From: Firmicutes bacterium CAG:882
Lineage (GTDB): Bacteria; Bacillota; Clostridia; Lachnospirales; Lachnospiraceae
Direction of reading: 5' to 3'
Assembly: GCA_000435595.1 (NCBI GenBank)
Contig: FR895438.1
Span: forward strand, 1-34,282
Length of the DNA stretch: 34,282 nucleotides
The position numbers were made by a program, and so were the translations under genes. Positions 1 to 8,021 of this stretch are shown here, in pieces (the first letter of the stretch is position 1; each line of letters begins with the position of its first letter). The notes under the pieces are model-generated. The model saw only the letters and a program-made list of their open reading frames with translations, did not search any database and was not told the DNA's origin.

Positions 1-72
1 CACTTTTAAAATAAATCAGCATGTTTTGACTCCTGAATCGTAATTAGGAAACTTAGTTCTTATTAATGCTTA

Positions 73-630
73 CTATGGAAACAGAGGCTCCAGGATAAGG
101 TTGCCGATTATGACGGATAGCTCCGCGAAAGGACATGGCTTTCCCTGTTTTATCCAGTCGATGTAGACGGAGCTGGCACCGCTCAGATAGAACTCTACCT
201 TAAATTCCGTGATATAGCGGTTCTCCTCAGACGGATGGAGACTTTCTATCAGCTGGCGTTTAAATACCTTCTTAATCTTTTCAGCAAGAAAATGATAGTT
301 ATGTACCGACACGATGCTCTCACAGAACTGAGGATTGCTTGAGTAGATTGAGTTGATGAACTGTATAAAATAGTAAGGATTAATTCCGTACTCGGATATG
401 ATACAATTTTTGAGGTAAGCGTCTATATTCATGACAAGCTCATTTTCCATCTCGGTTATTATGTCCTCTATGGTGTTATAGTGGGCATAAAATGTCTTGC
501 GGTTGATTCCGGCTGCATCGGATATTTCCTTGACTGTTATCTTGTTGATGGGCTTGTATGCCAGAATGTTGAATAACGCATCTCGGATAGCCTTTTTTGA
601 CTTGACAACACGCATGTCCTGATTGTTCAT
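73..630 (-). CDS. TetR/AcrR-family transcriptional regulator
   Basis: A 185-residue DNA-binding regulator. Residues about 10-57 form the TetR-type HTH, with the recognition segment AAGINRKTFYAHYNTIEDI. The rest is the helical ligand-binding and dimerisation part, which in this family varies with the ligand and gives no substrate here. An AAAGGA ribosome binding site lies 6 bases before the ATG. The gene diverges from the patatin-plsC-ACP-KS genes across a 164-base intergenic region, so it probably controls that operon and itself, perhaps in response to an acyl chain or acyl-CoA (inference from position). Family assignment is firm; target and ligand are not known. Confidence 0.9.
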   Translation of the reverse strand: MNNQDMRVVKSKKAIRDALFNILAYKPINKITVKEISDAAGINRKTFYAHYNTIEDIITEMENELVMNIDAYLKNCIISEYGINPYYFIQFINSIYSSNPQFCESIVSVHNYHFLAEKIKKVFKRQLIESLHPSEENRYITEFKVEFYLSGASSVYIDWIKQGKPCPFAELSVIIGNLILEPLFP

Positions 631-687
631 GTTAATCCTTTCTGATACTTTTAATAATTAGGTAACACATGAGTAAAAAAGTGTCCA

Positions 688-716
688 TTGACCGTATAAT
701 CTGCTTTGGGTATAAT
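688..716 (+). promoter_or_regulatory. Sigma-A-type promoter of the patatin/acyl operon
   Basis: TTGACC (688-693) and TATAAT (711-716) are separated by exactly 17 bases and lie about 80 bases before the GTG start at 795. This is the best promoter in the intergenic region, and the TetR-type regulator encoded on the other side would be expected to act on or near it. No clear palindromic TetR operator was found. Confidence 0.75.
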
Positions 717-794
717 TATATCTGTATTTTGGGAAAAAAGCAACAAATGTCCGTTAAAGTACGAAATTATTAATCAGGCTATGGAGGTGAAGGC

Positions 795-1637
795 GTGAGC
801 AAGGTAGGACTTGTATTAGAGGGCGGCTCCTTCAGAGGAATATTCACTGCCGGTGTCCTTGACTCATTATTGGAACATCATATTTCATTTCCTTATGTTA
901 TCGGTGTGTCCGCCGGTTCGGGCAATGCAGTGAATTTCATTGCAGGTCAGGAGGGCAGAACAAGGAAGGTTATAACACATGAGAATGCGGACGCATATTA
1001 CGGGCTCGGAACACTAAGAAACAACGGTAAGGTTCTTGACCTTGACCAGATGCTTGCCTATGACAAGGAACCGCTTGATTTTAATCGATTTTTTGCGTCG
1101 GATGTTGAGAGTGAGTTCGTCGTAGTCAACTGCGAGACGGGTAAGGCTGAATATCTTTCGTCAGATGGGACTTCCGAGAGTATTCTGCAGATTTGCAAGG
1201 CATCGTGTTCGGTACCTCTTATGTGTGCACCGGTTAAGATTGGAGATAAGGCATATCTTGATGGAAGCATTGTGGATTCAATTCCGTATGCCAGAGCTAT
1301 CGAGAAGGGCTGCGACAAGGTCGTGGTTATTCAGACACGCAAGGCAGGTGAGGCTCCTACGGATTATTCTAAGATGAAGCTGCTTTTAAATGTGTGCTAT
1401 CATTCAACCTATCCGAAGGTGGCAGAGGCCATGGTGGAGCGCCGCTACAACTATGATAAGCAGATGCGTCGCTTAGAGGAGTTAGAGCAGGACGGAAAAG
1501 CGCTTATAATTCGCCCTGAGATTGGAAGCATCGGTCATTTTGAAAATGATGTCGAGAAAATTAATGATTTCTATAAGCATGGCTATGAGCTTATGGAGAA
1601 AAATATGGACAGATTACGGGATTTTATTGAATCATGA
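795..1637 (+). CDS. Patatin-like phospholipase
   Basis: A 280-residue serine acyl hydrolase of the patatin/RssA-YjjU type. All three family elements are present: the N-terminal glycine-rich oxyanion loop (EGGSFRG), the nucleophile elbow GVSAG with the catalytic Ser, and the catalytic Asp in LDGSIVDS. The family cleaves acyl esters of lipids with a Ser-Asp dyad. No signal peptide or membrane helix is seen, so it is probably cytoplasmic. The start is GTG, with GGAGGTGA five bases upstream. The stop overlaps the ATG of the plsC-like gene by four bases (ATGA), so the two are translationally coupled. A lipase coupled to an acyltransferase suggests acyl-chain exchange on a lipid (inference). Confidence 0.9.
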   Translation: MSKVGLVLEGGSFRGIFTAGVLDSLLEHHISFPYVIGVSAGSGNAVNFIAGQEGRTRKVITHENADAYYGLGTLRNNGKVLDLDQMLAYDKEPLDFNRFFASDVESEFVVVNCETGKAEYLSSDGTSESILQICKASCSVPLMCAPVKIGDKAYLDGSIVDSIPYARAIEKGCDKVVVIQTRKAGEAPTDYSKMKLLLNVCYHSTYPKVAEAMVERRYNYDKQMRRLEELEQDGKALIIRPEIGSIGHFENDVEKINDFYKHGYELMEKNMDRLRDFIES

Positions 1638-2296
1638 AAAATTTTTTCGCAAAACTTGGCGACAGGTGCCTTGGAGCACTTATTCATGCGGCATTTTTTA
1701 TATGGACAGGAATAACGCATGTGCTCTACCTGCCGAAGATTACATACGAGGATAAATCGGTCAGAAAGCTTTTAAAGAAACCGTGCATTCTCATAGCTAA
1801 CCACACAAGCCACAACGACGGCTCATTTATTCCGCAGGTGTTCTGGAGGAGCAGGATTAATGTGCTTGTGACGACGAAGTGGTATGATAAAAAGCTCCTT
1901 CACGTGTTCTTTACACATTTAAGATACATTCCTATCAATCTCAAGGAGATGGACAATTCCTGGATGGACAGAGCGGTGGAGGCAATTAAAAGAGGCGAGT
2001 CGGTTCTTATCTTCCCGGAGGGCAAGCTCTCCAAGGAGGGTAAGCTCTCAGAGTTCCAGCCGGGCTTTCTGATGCTTGCACGACTCACGGATGCGCCTGT
2101 AATTCCGCTTGCAATTTCCGGTGGTTACCGCAAGTTCCATCGACAGAAGGTTGCAGTGGGTTCAGTAAATACTTTTGATGTACACGCAAAAGGAAGACCT
2201 TCCGCGATACTTCGCGAAGGTGCAGCAAGCTGTCAGAGACAGCTTGAAAATATGCTTCATGAAAACAACAGACCGGATGAAGCACCGGCAGAATAA
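1634..2296 (+). CDS. Lysophospholipid acyltransferase, PlsC type
   Basis: A 220-residue 1-acyl-glycerol-3-phosphate acyltransferase family protein. The HX4D catalytic motif is seen as NHTSHND, and the substrate-binding motif as FPEGKLS. The N-terminal stretch IHAAFFIWTGITHVLYL is hydrophobic and may anchor it to the membrane. The family moves an acyl group from acyl-ACP or acyl-CoA to a lysolipid or another acceptor. It lies between a lipase and an ACP gene, so it may be dedicated to the product of this locus; a second PlsC homologue at 24.5 kb could be the housekeeping one. The acceptor cannot be read from the sequence. Confidence 0.88.
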   Translation: MKNFFAKLGDRCLGALIHAAFFIWTGITHVLYLPKITYEDKSVRKLLKKPCILIANHTSHNDGSFIPQVFWRSRINVLVTTKWYDKKLLHVFFTHLRYIPINLKEMDNSWMDRAVEAIKRGESVLIFPEGKLSKEGKLSEFQPGFLMLARLTDAPVIPLAISGGYRKFHRQKVAVGSVNTFDVHAKGRPSAILREGAASCQRQLENMLHENNRPDEAPAE

Positions 2297-2325
2297 TTTT
2301 ATTGATGGAGAAAGGAAGAAACACT

Positions 2326-2568
2326 ATGAACGAGCAGCAGATTAGAGAAAAGATTAAGGAGCTTCTTATTGACAGCCTTGGTATTGAGGCAGAGGTTTTA
2401 ACAGATGATGTACCTCTCTTCGGAGATGGAATTGGTCTTGATTCCATCGATTCACTTGAGATGATTGCAGCAATCGACAAGGAGTTCGGCGTATCAATGA
2501 CAGGCGTTGGCAAGGAGCCATTCTACAACGTAGCAAGCCTTGCAAAGTATGTAGCAGAGCATAAGTAA
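2326..2568 (+). CDS. acpP: Acyl carrier protein
   Basis: An 80-residue ACP. The phosphopantetheine attachment site is Ser40 in GLDSIDSLE. It carries growing acyl chains as thioesters for the KS, FabG and FabZ encoded next to it. The ATG at 2326 is preferred over an in-frame TTG at 2302, because GGAGAAAGGAAG lies just before 2326 and the extra N-terminus has no counterpart in ACPs. A strong hairpin with a T run follows the gene and may separate its expression level from that of the KS. Whether this is the cell's general ACP or a dedicated one is open; the gene symbol reflects the family only. Confidence 0.93.
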   Translation: MNEQQIREKIKELLIDSLGIEAEVLTDDVPLFGDGIGLDSIDSLEMIAAIDKEFGVSMTGVGKEPFYNVASLAKYVAEHK

Positions 2569-2578
2569 GAAACATGAA

Positions 2579-2623
2579 TGTCTGTCGGACGGCGCGGTAT
2601 ACGCCGCCTGATAGACAGTTTTT
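2579..2623 (+). terminator. Hairpin plus T5 between ACP and ketosynthase genes
   Basis: Arms 2579-2594 and 2602-2617 pair over 16 positions, with two G-U pairs and one mismatch. A 7-base loop separates them and TTTTT follows at 2619-2623. The form is that of an intrinsic terminator, but it sits inside an operon, so partial termination or 3'-end protection of the ACP message is likely (inference). Confidence 0.6.
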
Positions 2624-2639
2624 GGTTATGGAGGTAAAT

Positions 2640-5033
2640 ATGACAGAAAATAAAAATCGTTGTGTAATCACAGGTCTCGGAATGGTATGTGCCATAGGAA
2701 ACAGCGTGGAAGAGACATGGAATAATGCTATTAAGGGAGTATCCGGAATTAAAAATACGCAGACAGTTGACACCGAAGGCTGCTATGCAACACTTGCAGC
2801 AGAGGTTCATGACAATACATTGGACGAGTGCCCTCATGCAGATGAGATGGACAGAGTCTCTAAGCTGTGTGTGAAGGCGGCAAAGGAAGCCCTCACGGAC
2901 GCAGCATATACAATCACGGATAAAGAGAGCAGCCGTGTGAGCGTAATCATGGGAAGCTGTGTCGGCGGCGTTAACAGCGTTGAGGAATATTACAGAAACG
3001 GTGAGAAGGCAGAGGATGTAACTAAGATGCCTATTTCCGCAATTGCGAATGAGGTTGCCTATGTATATGGAGCTGACGGAATTGTCACGAATATTGCAAA
3101 TGCATGTGCAGCAGGTACAATAAGCATCGCTTATGCTTGTGATTTAATCAGAGCAGGCAAGTGTGATGTAGCTATAGCAGGTGGTGCAGATGCTTTCGCT
3201 TCCGTACCTTATGCAGGCTTCTTATCACTTCACGCTCTTGCAGCCAACGGCTGTTCACCATTCAATCATTGTGACGGAATCACTCTCGGTGAGGGCTCAG
3301 GAGTTCTCATTGTAGAGTCCTATGAGCACGCTGCAGCAAGAGGCGCAAAGATATACTGTGAAGTTCTCGGCTCGGGCGTAAGCTCAGATGCACACCATAT
3401 CACCGCTCCAAGAGAGGACGGAGAGGGACAGATGAACGCCATCCGCTGGGGAATGAAGGCATCGGGTGTTGATGAGAGCGAAATCGGCTACATCAATGCG
3501 CACGGAACAGGAACAGCCAAGAATGATATGGCTGAGTTCCTTTCGCTTCACACAATTTTTGACGATAAGAATGACAATCTCAGCGTAAGCTCAACTAAGG
3601 CTATGGTAGGTCACTGCCTCGGTGCGGCAGGCTCCATAGAGGCTGTATTTTCAATAAAGGCACTCACGGAGAACATGGTTCCGCCTACGGTCGGATATTC
3701 CGATGAGGACATCGAGAACCTCAAGGAGAAGGCAGGAAAGATTGACTTCAGGCCTAACGAGGCAAAGGCAAAGGAGCTTGAGACGGTAATGAGCAACTCT
3801 TTCGCCTTCGGCGGCAACAACGCAAGCATTATTTTCAGCAAAAATGCAGGAAACGTAGAGCTGCCAAAGAAAGAGAAGGTATACATAACAGGACTTGGTG
3901 TGGTTGCACCATGTGGTAACGGCGTTGAGAATTATGTCGAGAAGTTCAATGCAGGCGTAAGACCTGAGAGCACATCCGTAGCTTCCGCTGTGGGCAGCAC
4001 TGATTATGCGGCATGCGGTCTTAAGATGGCTTTCTACAGAAAGCTTGATAAATTCAGCCAGTTACAGGCTGTATCGGGAATGAATGCCATTCAGGATGCA
4101 GCGCTCACAATAAATGATGACAATGCACCGGATATAGGTATTGCCGTAGGTACGGCAGCCGGTCCTCTTGCGACAATCTGTCATTTCCAGAAGGATTTGA
4201 TTGAGGGCGGCAACATTGCAGGAAGCGCATTCAAGTTCCCTAACACGGTATATAATGCAGCAGGCGGTTATCTTTCAATCTGTTCAGGTATTAAGGGCTA
4301 CAATGTTACTGTAACCAATGGCGCACAGTCAGGACTTTCAAGCATCGCATACGCAGTTGAAGTATTAAGACAGGGCAAGAACAAAATAATGCTTGCCACA
4401 GGAACGGATGAGAACTGTGATACGATGACAGAACTCTACGGCAAGCTCGGCAAGGTTGCGGCAGAGGTTGACGGAGCGTATTCAGGCATGACGGGATATG
4501 TTCTCGGAGACGGAAGCACAACACTTGTACTTGAGACGGAGAGCAGTGCAAAAGAAAGAAATGCCAAGGTATATGCAGAGGTTGCAGGTTACGGAATGGC
4601 ACACAAGGCAGTTGCGTTCGGCAGGCTTGACGGCTCAGAGGAGGCACTTGTCGATGCAGTGAGACTTGCGGCTGAGGATGCAGGCATGAAGCTTGATGAG
4701 ATAGATGCCATTGTCGGCTTTGGTAACGGCGATGCGGATACGGACAGCATTGAGCTTGACGCATACAAGAAGCTCTTTGGTGAGAAGCTTGCAAGCCTCC
4801 CTGTATTTACGGTTAAGGATACAACAGGTGAAGGCCGTGCGGCATCTGCTTCTCTCTCAGCAGCCCATGCAGCACTTATGCTTTCTGATAAGTATGAGTT
4901 GGCAGGAAGAGCATATAAGCTTCAGGCAGATAAGATGGTTCAGACAACAGTTGATACCAAGGCACTTAAGAATGTACTTGTCACATCATACGGTGTCGGC
5001 GGTTCATACTGTGCAGTGATTATAAAGAGATAA
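2640..5033 (+). CDS. Fused ketosynthase - inactive ketosynthase (KS-CLF-like)
   Basis: A 797-residue protein made of two FabF-type beta-ketoacyl-ACP synthase folds. Domain 1 (about 1-400) has the full Cys-His-His set: Cys156 in NACAAGT, His288 in NAHGTGT and His325 in VGHCLGAAG. Domain 2 (about 412-797) restarts with VYITGLGVVAP but has lost all three: the nucleophile region reads NGAQSG (Ala562-Gln563), and GFGNGD and KDTTGEG replace the His motifs. A dead partner KS is the hallmark of chain-length factors in type II PKS and aryl polyene systems, where it dimerises with the active KS; here the two are covalently joined. The ATG at 2640 with GGAGGT just upstream is preferred over the in-frame ATG at 2574, which lies before the hairpin. 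The resulting chain is unknown. Confidence 0.9.
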   Translation: MTENKNRCVITGLGMVCAIGNSVEETWNNAIKGVSGIKNTQTVDTEGCYATLAAEVHDNTLDECPHADEMDRVSKLCVKAAKEALTDAAYTITDKESSRVSVIMGSCVGGVNSVEEYYRNGEKAEDVTKMPISAIANEVAYVYGADGIVTNIANACAAGTISIAYACDLIRAGKCDVAIAGGADAFASVPYAGFLSLHALAANGCSPFNHCDGITLGEGSGVLIVESYEHAAARGAKIYCEVLGSGVSSDAHHITAPREDGEGQMNAIRWGMKASGVDESEIGYINAHGTGTAKNDMAEFLSLHTIFDDKNDNLSVSSTKAMVGHCLGAAGSIEAVFSIKALTENMVPPTVGYSDEDIENLKEKAGKIDFRPNEAKAKELETVMSNSFAFGGNNASIIFSKNAGNVELPKKEKVYITGLGVVAPCGNGVENYVEKFNAGVRPESTSVASAVGSTDYAACGLKMAFYRKLDKFSQLQAVSGMNAIQDAALTINDDNAPDIGIAVGTAAGPLATICHFQKDLIEGGNIAGSAFKFPNTVYNAAGGYLSICSGIKGYNVTVTNGAQSGLSSIAYAVEVLRQGKNKIMLATGTDENCDTMTELYGKLGKVAAEVDGAYSGMTGYVLGDGSTTLVLETESSAKERNAKVYAEVAGYGMAHKAVAFGRLDGSEEALVDAVRLAAEDAGMKLDEIDAIVGFGNGDADTDSIELDAYKKLFGEKLASLPVFTVKDTTGEGRAASASLSAAHAALMLSDKYELAGRAYKLQADKMVQTTVDTKALKNVLVTSYGVGGSYCAVIIKR

Positions 5034-5054
5034 ATTACGAAAAGAGGTGCAATG

Positions 5055-5789
5055 ATGGGTAAGATTGCAGTCGTAACGGGAGCTTCTAAGGGAATCGGAC
5101 GTGCATGTGCACTCCGCCTTGCAAAGGACGGCATGACGGTGGTTGTAAATTACAGCCATTCGGATGCAGAGGCAGCGAAGGCTGTCGAGGAGATTAAGGC
5201 AGCCGGCGGTGACGCGGTTGCATACAAGGCTGACGTGTCAGACCTTGATCAGGTTAAGGAAATGTTCAAGTTCGTATCGGATACCTACGGACGCGTCGAT
5301 GTACTTGTGAACAATGCGGGTATTGTCCGCGATGAGTATCTTTTGATGCTCACACAGGAGAATCTTGATAAGTGTCTTGACCTCAACATAAAGGGATATT
5401 TTTACTGCGCACAGCAGGCGGCACTCAAGATGTTCAGTCAGAAATCGGGAGTTATCGTCAATATGTCATCCGTCAGCTCCAAGATGGCACTTGCGGGACA
5501 GTCAGTATACAGTGCAACCAAGGGAGCAGTCAACTCGATGACACAGACGATGGCAAAAGAGCTTGCAAGAAAGAAGATTCGTGTAAATGCCGTATGTCCG
5601 GGCTTCGTTCAGACGGAGATGGTTGAGCAGCTTCCGGAGGACAAGAAGAAGGAATACTTAAAGGAAGTTCCTCTCGGACGCTTTGCCGATGTCGATGAGG
5701 TTGCAGGTCTTGTGTCATTCTTATGCAGCGATGACGCAAGCTATATTACGGGACAGGCGATTGTGCTTGACGGAGGATTAAGCTTATGA
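5055..5789 (+). CDS. fabG: 3-oxoacyl-ACP reductase
   Basis: A short-chain dehydrogenase of 244 residues that reduces 3-ketoacyl-ACP with NADPH. Visible are the cofactor motif TGASKGIG, NNAG, the catalytic Ser in NMSSVSS, the Tyr-Lys pair in YSATK, and the FabG-like C-terminus GQAIVLDGGLSL. The start could be ATG 5052 or 5055; 5055 gives the better distance from GAGGTG (5044-5049). It lies 21 bases after the KS gene and its stop overlaps the fabZ start, so it belongs to the same operon and probably acts on the product of the fused KS. Confidence 0.95.
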   Translation: MGKIAVVTGASKGIGRACALRLAKDGMTVVVNYSHSDAEAAKAVEEIKAAGGDAVAYKADVSDLDQVKEMFKFVSDTYGRVDVLVNNAGIVRDEYLLMLTQENLDKCLDLNIKGYFYCAQQAALKMFSQKSGVIVNMSSVSSKMALAGQSVYSATKGAVNSMTQTMAKELARKKIRVNAVCPGFVQTEMVEQLPEDKKKEYLKEVPLGRFADVDEVAGLVSFLCSDDASYITGQAIVLDGGLSL

Positions 5790-6229
5790 TGAACATTATG
5801 GAAGTCAATAAGCGTCTCCGCCAGAGACCACCGTTTCAGATGATAGAGAAGGTTCTTGAGCTGACTCCGGGTGAGTCGGCAAGAGGAACCAAGAACGTAT
5901 GCATAAACGAGCCATACTTTATGGGGCATTTTCCTGATGCACCGATTATGCCGGGCGTTCTTATCATAGAGAGCTGTGCACAGCTCTGTTCGCTTGTCAT
6001 CGAGGATGACGGCGTGGATAATGACATGCTCTACGTTCTTTTAAAGGTTGATAACTTTAAATTTGTCAAGCCTGTTATTCCGGGCGATGTGCTCGACATA
6101 ACGGTCAACAAGACAAAGAGCGGCGGAACCCTTACATATTTTGATGCTAAGGTATTAGTGGATGGCGAGGTCCGCGCGAAGGGCTCCATGGTGTTCACCG
6201 CGGTGCCGAAGGAGAGCGTGTACAACTAA
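5786..6229 (+). CDS. fabZ: 3-hydroxyacyl-ACP dehydratase, FabZ type
   Basis: A single hotdog-fold dehydratase of 147 residues (146 if it starts at the ATG at 5789). The catalytic His is in GHFPDAPIMPGV and the catalytic Glu in IIESCAQ; the N-terminal RPPFQMIEKV matches the usual RYPFLLVDR segment. It turns 3-hydroxyacyl-ACP into trans-2-enoyl-ACP. Its ATG overlaps the fabG stop. No enoyl reductase follows, so the double bond would stay in the chain unless a reductase encoded elsewhere acts. It is the last gene before a 714-base non-coding stretch. Confidence 0.93.
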   Translation: MMNIMEVNKRLRQRPPFQMIEKVLELTPGESARGTKNVCINEPYFMGHFPDAPIMPGVLIIESCAQLCSLVIEDDGVDNDMLYVLLKVDNFKFVKPVIPGDVLDITVNKTKSGGTLTYFDAKVLVDGEVRAKGSMVFTAVPKESVYN

Positions 6230-6244
6230 CAGGACAGTATGACG

Positions 6245-6536
6245 TGTAAAAATATGCGCGCGAGGCTTGAGAGCGTGGGAGCGTTATATTTATACGCATC
6301 AGCTCCGTTGTCCGAAGTTAAGATATTCTAAAAACTCTGAAAAAGATTGTTTCTTCTGCCGCCATCGATGCCAAACGCTCATCCATGAGCTGCGGCATCT
6401 AAGCCGACATCCTTGTCGGCTTTGGCTATGCAGTGAACAGAGTTTTAAGAATATCTATACTTCTTCCAAAAGTCGTGCTGCGCATAAATATAAGCGCTCT
6501 ATGCACGGCGAGTCAATGGCGGCGCATATTTTTACA
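6245..6536 (+). repeat. Large palindromic element, family 1 copy A
   Basis: A nested inverted repeat of about 290 bases. The outermost arms 6245-6259 and 6522-6536 are perfectly complementary over 15 bases. Further in, AT-rich arms (6280-6298 and about 6479-6498) pair, then two asymmetric boxes follow: CAGCTCCGTTGTCCGAAG (6300-6317) and TCTTCCAAAAGTCGTGC (6462-6478). The core holds further hairpins, including AAGCCGAC/GTCGGCTT. The core is the reverse complement of copy B. It starts 15 bases after fabZ. It encodes no credible protein; it could be a MITE-like element or a structured RNA. Confidence 0.8.
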
Positions 6537-6664
6537 TGATGTTGTGTGATGATATATCGCATGGCGGGTAGTACATATATGAAGCAGAATTATTATTTAG
6601 TTGGTTAGGCTTATAAAGGTTTTTGTTATTTGAATGTCAGAACATGTTCATATATACATGGAGC

Positions 6665-6890
6665 ATAATATTTTATATATATACATATCGCGACTTTTGG
6701 GAAGATGTTTAGATATTCTTAGAACTCTGCGTGTATGCAGCCAAAGCCGACATGGAAGTCGGCTTAGATGCCACAGGGCAGGGATGCCCGGCTGGCATCG
6801 GTGGCGTGAGGGTAGAAGGTTATCAACAGAGTTCTTAGAATATCTTAACTTCGGACAACGGAGCCGGGATGTATATATATAAAATATTAT
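6665..6890 (-). repeat. Large palindromic element, family 1 copy B
   Basis: A second copy in the opposite orientation to copy A. The outer arms 6665-6686 and 6869-6890 are perfectly complementary over 22 bases but differ in sequence from the arms of copy A. The boxes CGCGACTTTTGGGA and CTTCGGACAACGGAGC and the inner arms AGATATTCTTAGAACTCTG / CAGAGTTCTTAGAATATCT match the family. Together with copy A it fills most of the stretch between fabZ and fabD. Confidence 0.8.
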
Positions 6891-6943
6891 GCGGTTGTAA
6901 AGTTCATGTTGTGATATGAAATTAGAATTCAGGAGGAAGAAAG

Positions 6944-7864
6944 ATGGGTAAAATCGCATTTTTGTTCGCAGGTCAGGGTGCTCAGGCGGTCGGCATGGGC
7001 AAGGATTTATACGACAATAACGCTGCCGCAAGGGCAGTATTTGATATGGGAGAGGCTTTAAGACAGGGCAGCGAGGCAATGTGCTTTGAGGGACCGGGTG
7101 AGGCTCTCACGCAGACGGAGAACACACAGCCATGTCTTTTTCTCACAGACCTCGCATGTGCAAGGGCTTTAGAGGCAGCAGGCGTTAAGGCGGATGTGGC
7201 AGCGGGCTTTTCACTTGGAGAGATTCCGGCACTTGCATTTTCAGGTGTGCTTTCTGATGAGGATGCATTCAGGCTCGTGACACTCAGAGGTCAGAAGATG
7301 TCAGAGTGCGCTGCAAAGCATCCGGGTTCCATGGTTGCCGCACTCAAGCTTGATAATGCAAAGGTTGAGGAAGTCTGTGCAGGCTTTAAGAATGTGTATC
7401 CGGTTAATTACAACTGTCCGGGACAGCTCTCATGCGCAGGAGCGGTTGAGGAGCTTGATGCGTTTGTCGATGCCATAAAGGCAGCAGGCGGAAGAGCGGT
7501 TAAGCTTGCAGTGAGCGGTGCATTCCATACACCATTTATGGCTGAGGCAACACAGGCACTGGCAGAGAAGCTTAACGATATGAATGTGTCGGCACCTGAA
7601 TTAACACTGTACTCTAATCTTACAGGTGAGGCATATCCTTCAGGGAAGGCTGAGATTATTGATACGGTTTCTAAGCAGGCATCCAACAGCGTGCGTTGGG
7701 AGAAGCTCATTCGCGACATGGCAGCCAACGGCGTTGACACATTTATTGAGGTCGGCGCGGGAACAACTCTCTCAGGTCTTGTAAAGAGAACCTTAACCGA
7801 TGTCAGGGTGTTCAACGTGTGTGATATGGCTACACTCACAGAGACGGTTAAAAATGTGATGTAA
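6944..7864 (+). CDS. fabD: Malonyl-CoA:ACP transacylase
   Basis: A 306-residue transacylase that moves malonyl from CoA to ACP. The N-terminal FAGQGAQ, the nucleophile motif GFSLGE with catalytic Ser, the Arg-containing TLRGQKM segment and the catalytic His in SGAFHTPFM are all in family order. GFSLGE replaces the GHSLGE of E. coli FabD; clostridial enzymes often vary at this site. CAGGAGGAAG lies just before the ATG. It is separated from fabZ by two palindromic elements and from tldD by 157 bases, so it may be transcribed on its own. Confidence 0.95.
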   Translation: MGKIAFLFAGQGAQAVGMGKDLYDNNAAARAVFDMGEALRQGSEAMCFEGPGEALTQTENTQPCLFLTDLACARALEAAGVKADVAAGFSLGEIPALAFSGVLSDEDAFRLVTLRGQKMSECAAKHPGSMVAALKLDNAKVEEVCAGFKNVYPVNYNCPGQLSCAGAVEELDAFVDAIKAAGGRAVKLAVSGAFHTPFMAEATQALAEKLNDMNVSAPELTLYSNLTGEAYPSGKAEIIDTVSKQASNSVRWEKLIRDMAANGVDTFIEVGAGTTLSGLVKRTLTDVRVFNVCDMATLTETVKNVM

Positions 7865-7978
7865 TCAAGGAAATGTCGTATTTGGGAAGAAAATCCCGTA
7901 AACACGGCATGAGTTGCGCAATTGCAACGTATGTTTGCTTTACTTTTTCAAGAATTACAATGTAAAATTCAGAGTATA

Positions 7979-8001
7979 AATTCGGACACGTTACGCGTCC
8001 G
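7979..8001 (+). other. Small hairpin before tldD
   Basis: TTCGGAC and GTCCGACA flank a 9-base spacer shortly before the tldD ribosome binding site AAGGAGG. It could affect initiation on tldD mRNA. No T run follows, so it is not a terminator. Confidence 0.4.
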
Positions 8002-8021
8002 ACAATATAAGGAGGCAGTAC

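Noticed and set aside
6267..6882. Open frames of 82-90 codons in the fabZ-fabD gap
   Set aside because: They read through the palindromic elements, have Cys/Arg/His-rich composition as expected from hairpin DNA, and lack ribosome binding sites.
7873..7965. 30-codon frame (MSYLGRKSRKHGMSCAIAT...) before tldD as a RiPP precursor
   Set aside because: The only AAGGAA lies directly against the ATG, which is too close. It has no leader-core layout and no maturase gene near it.
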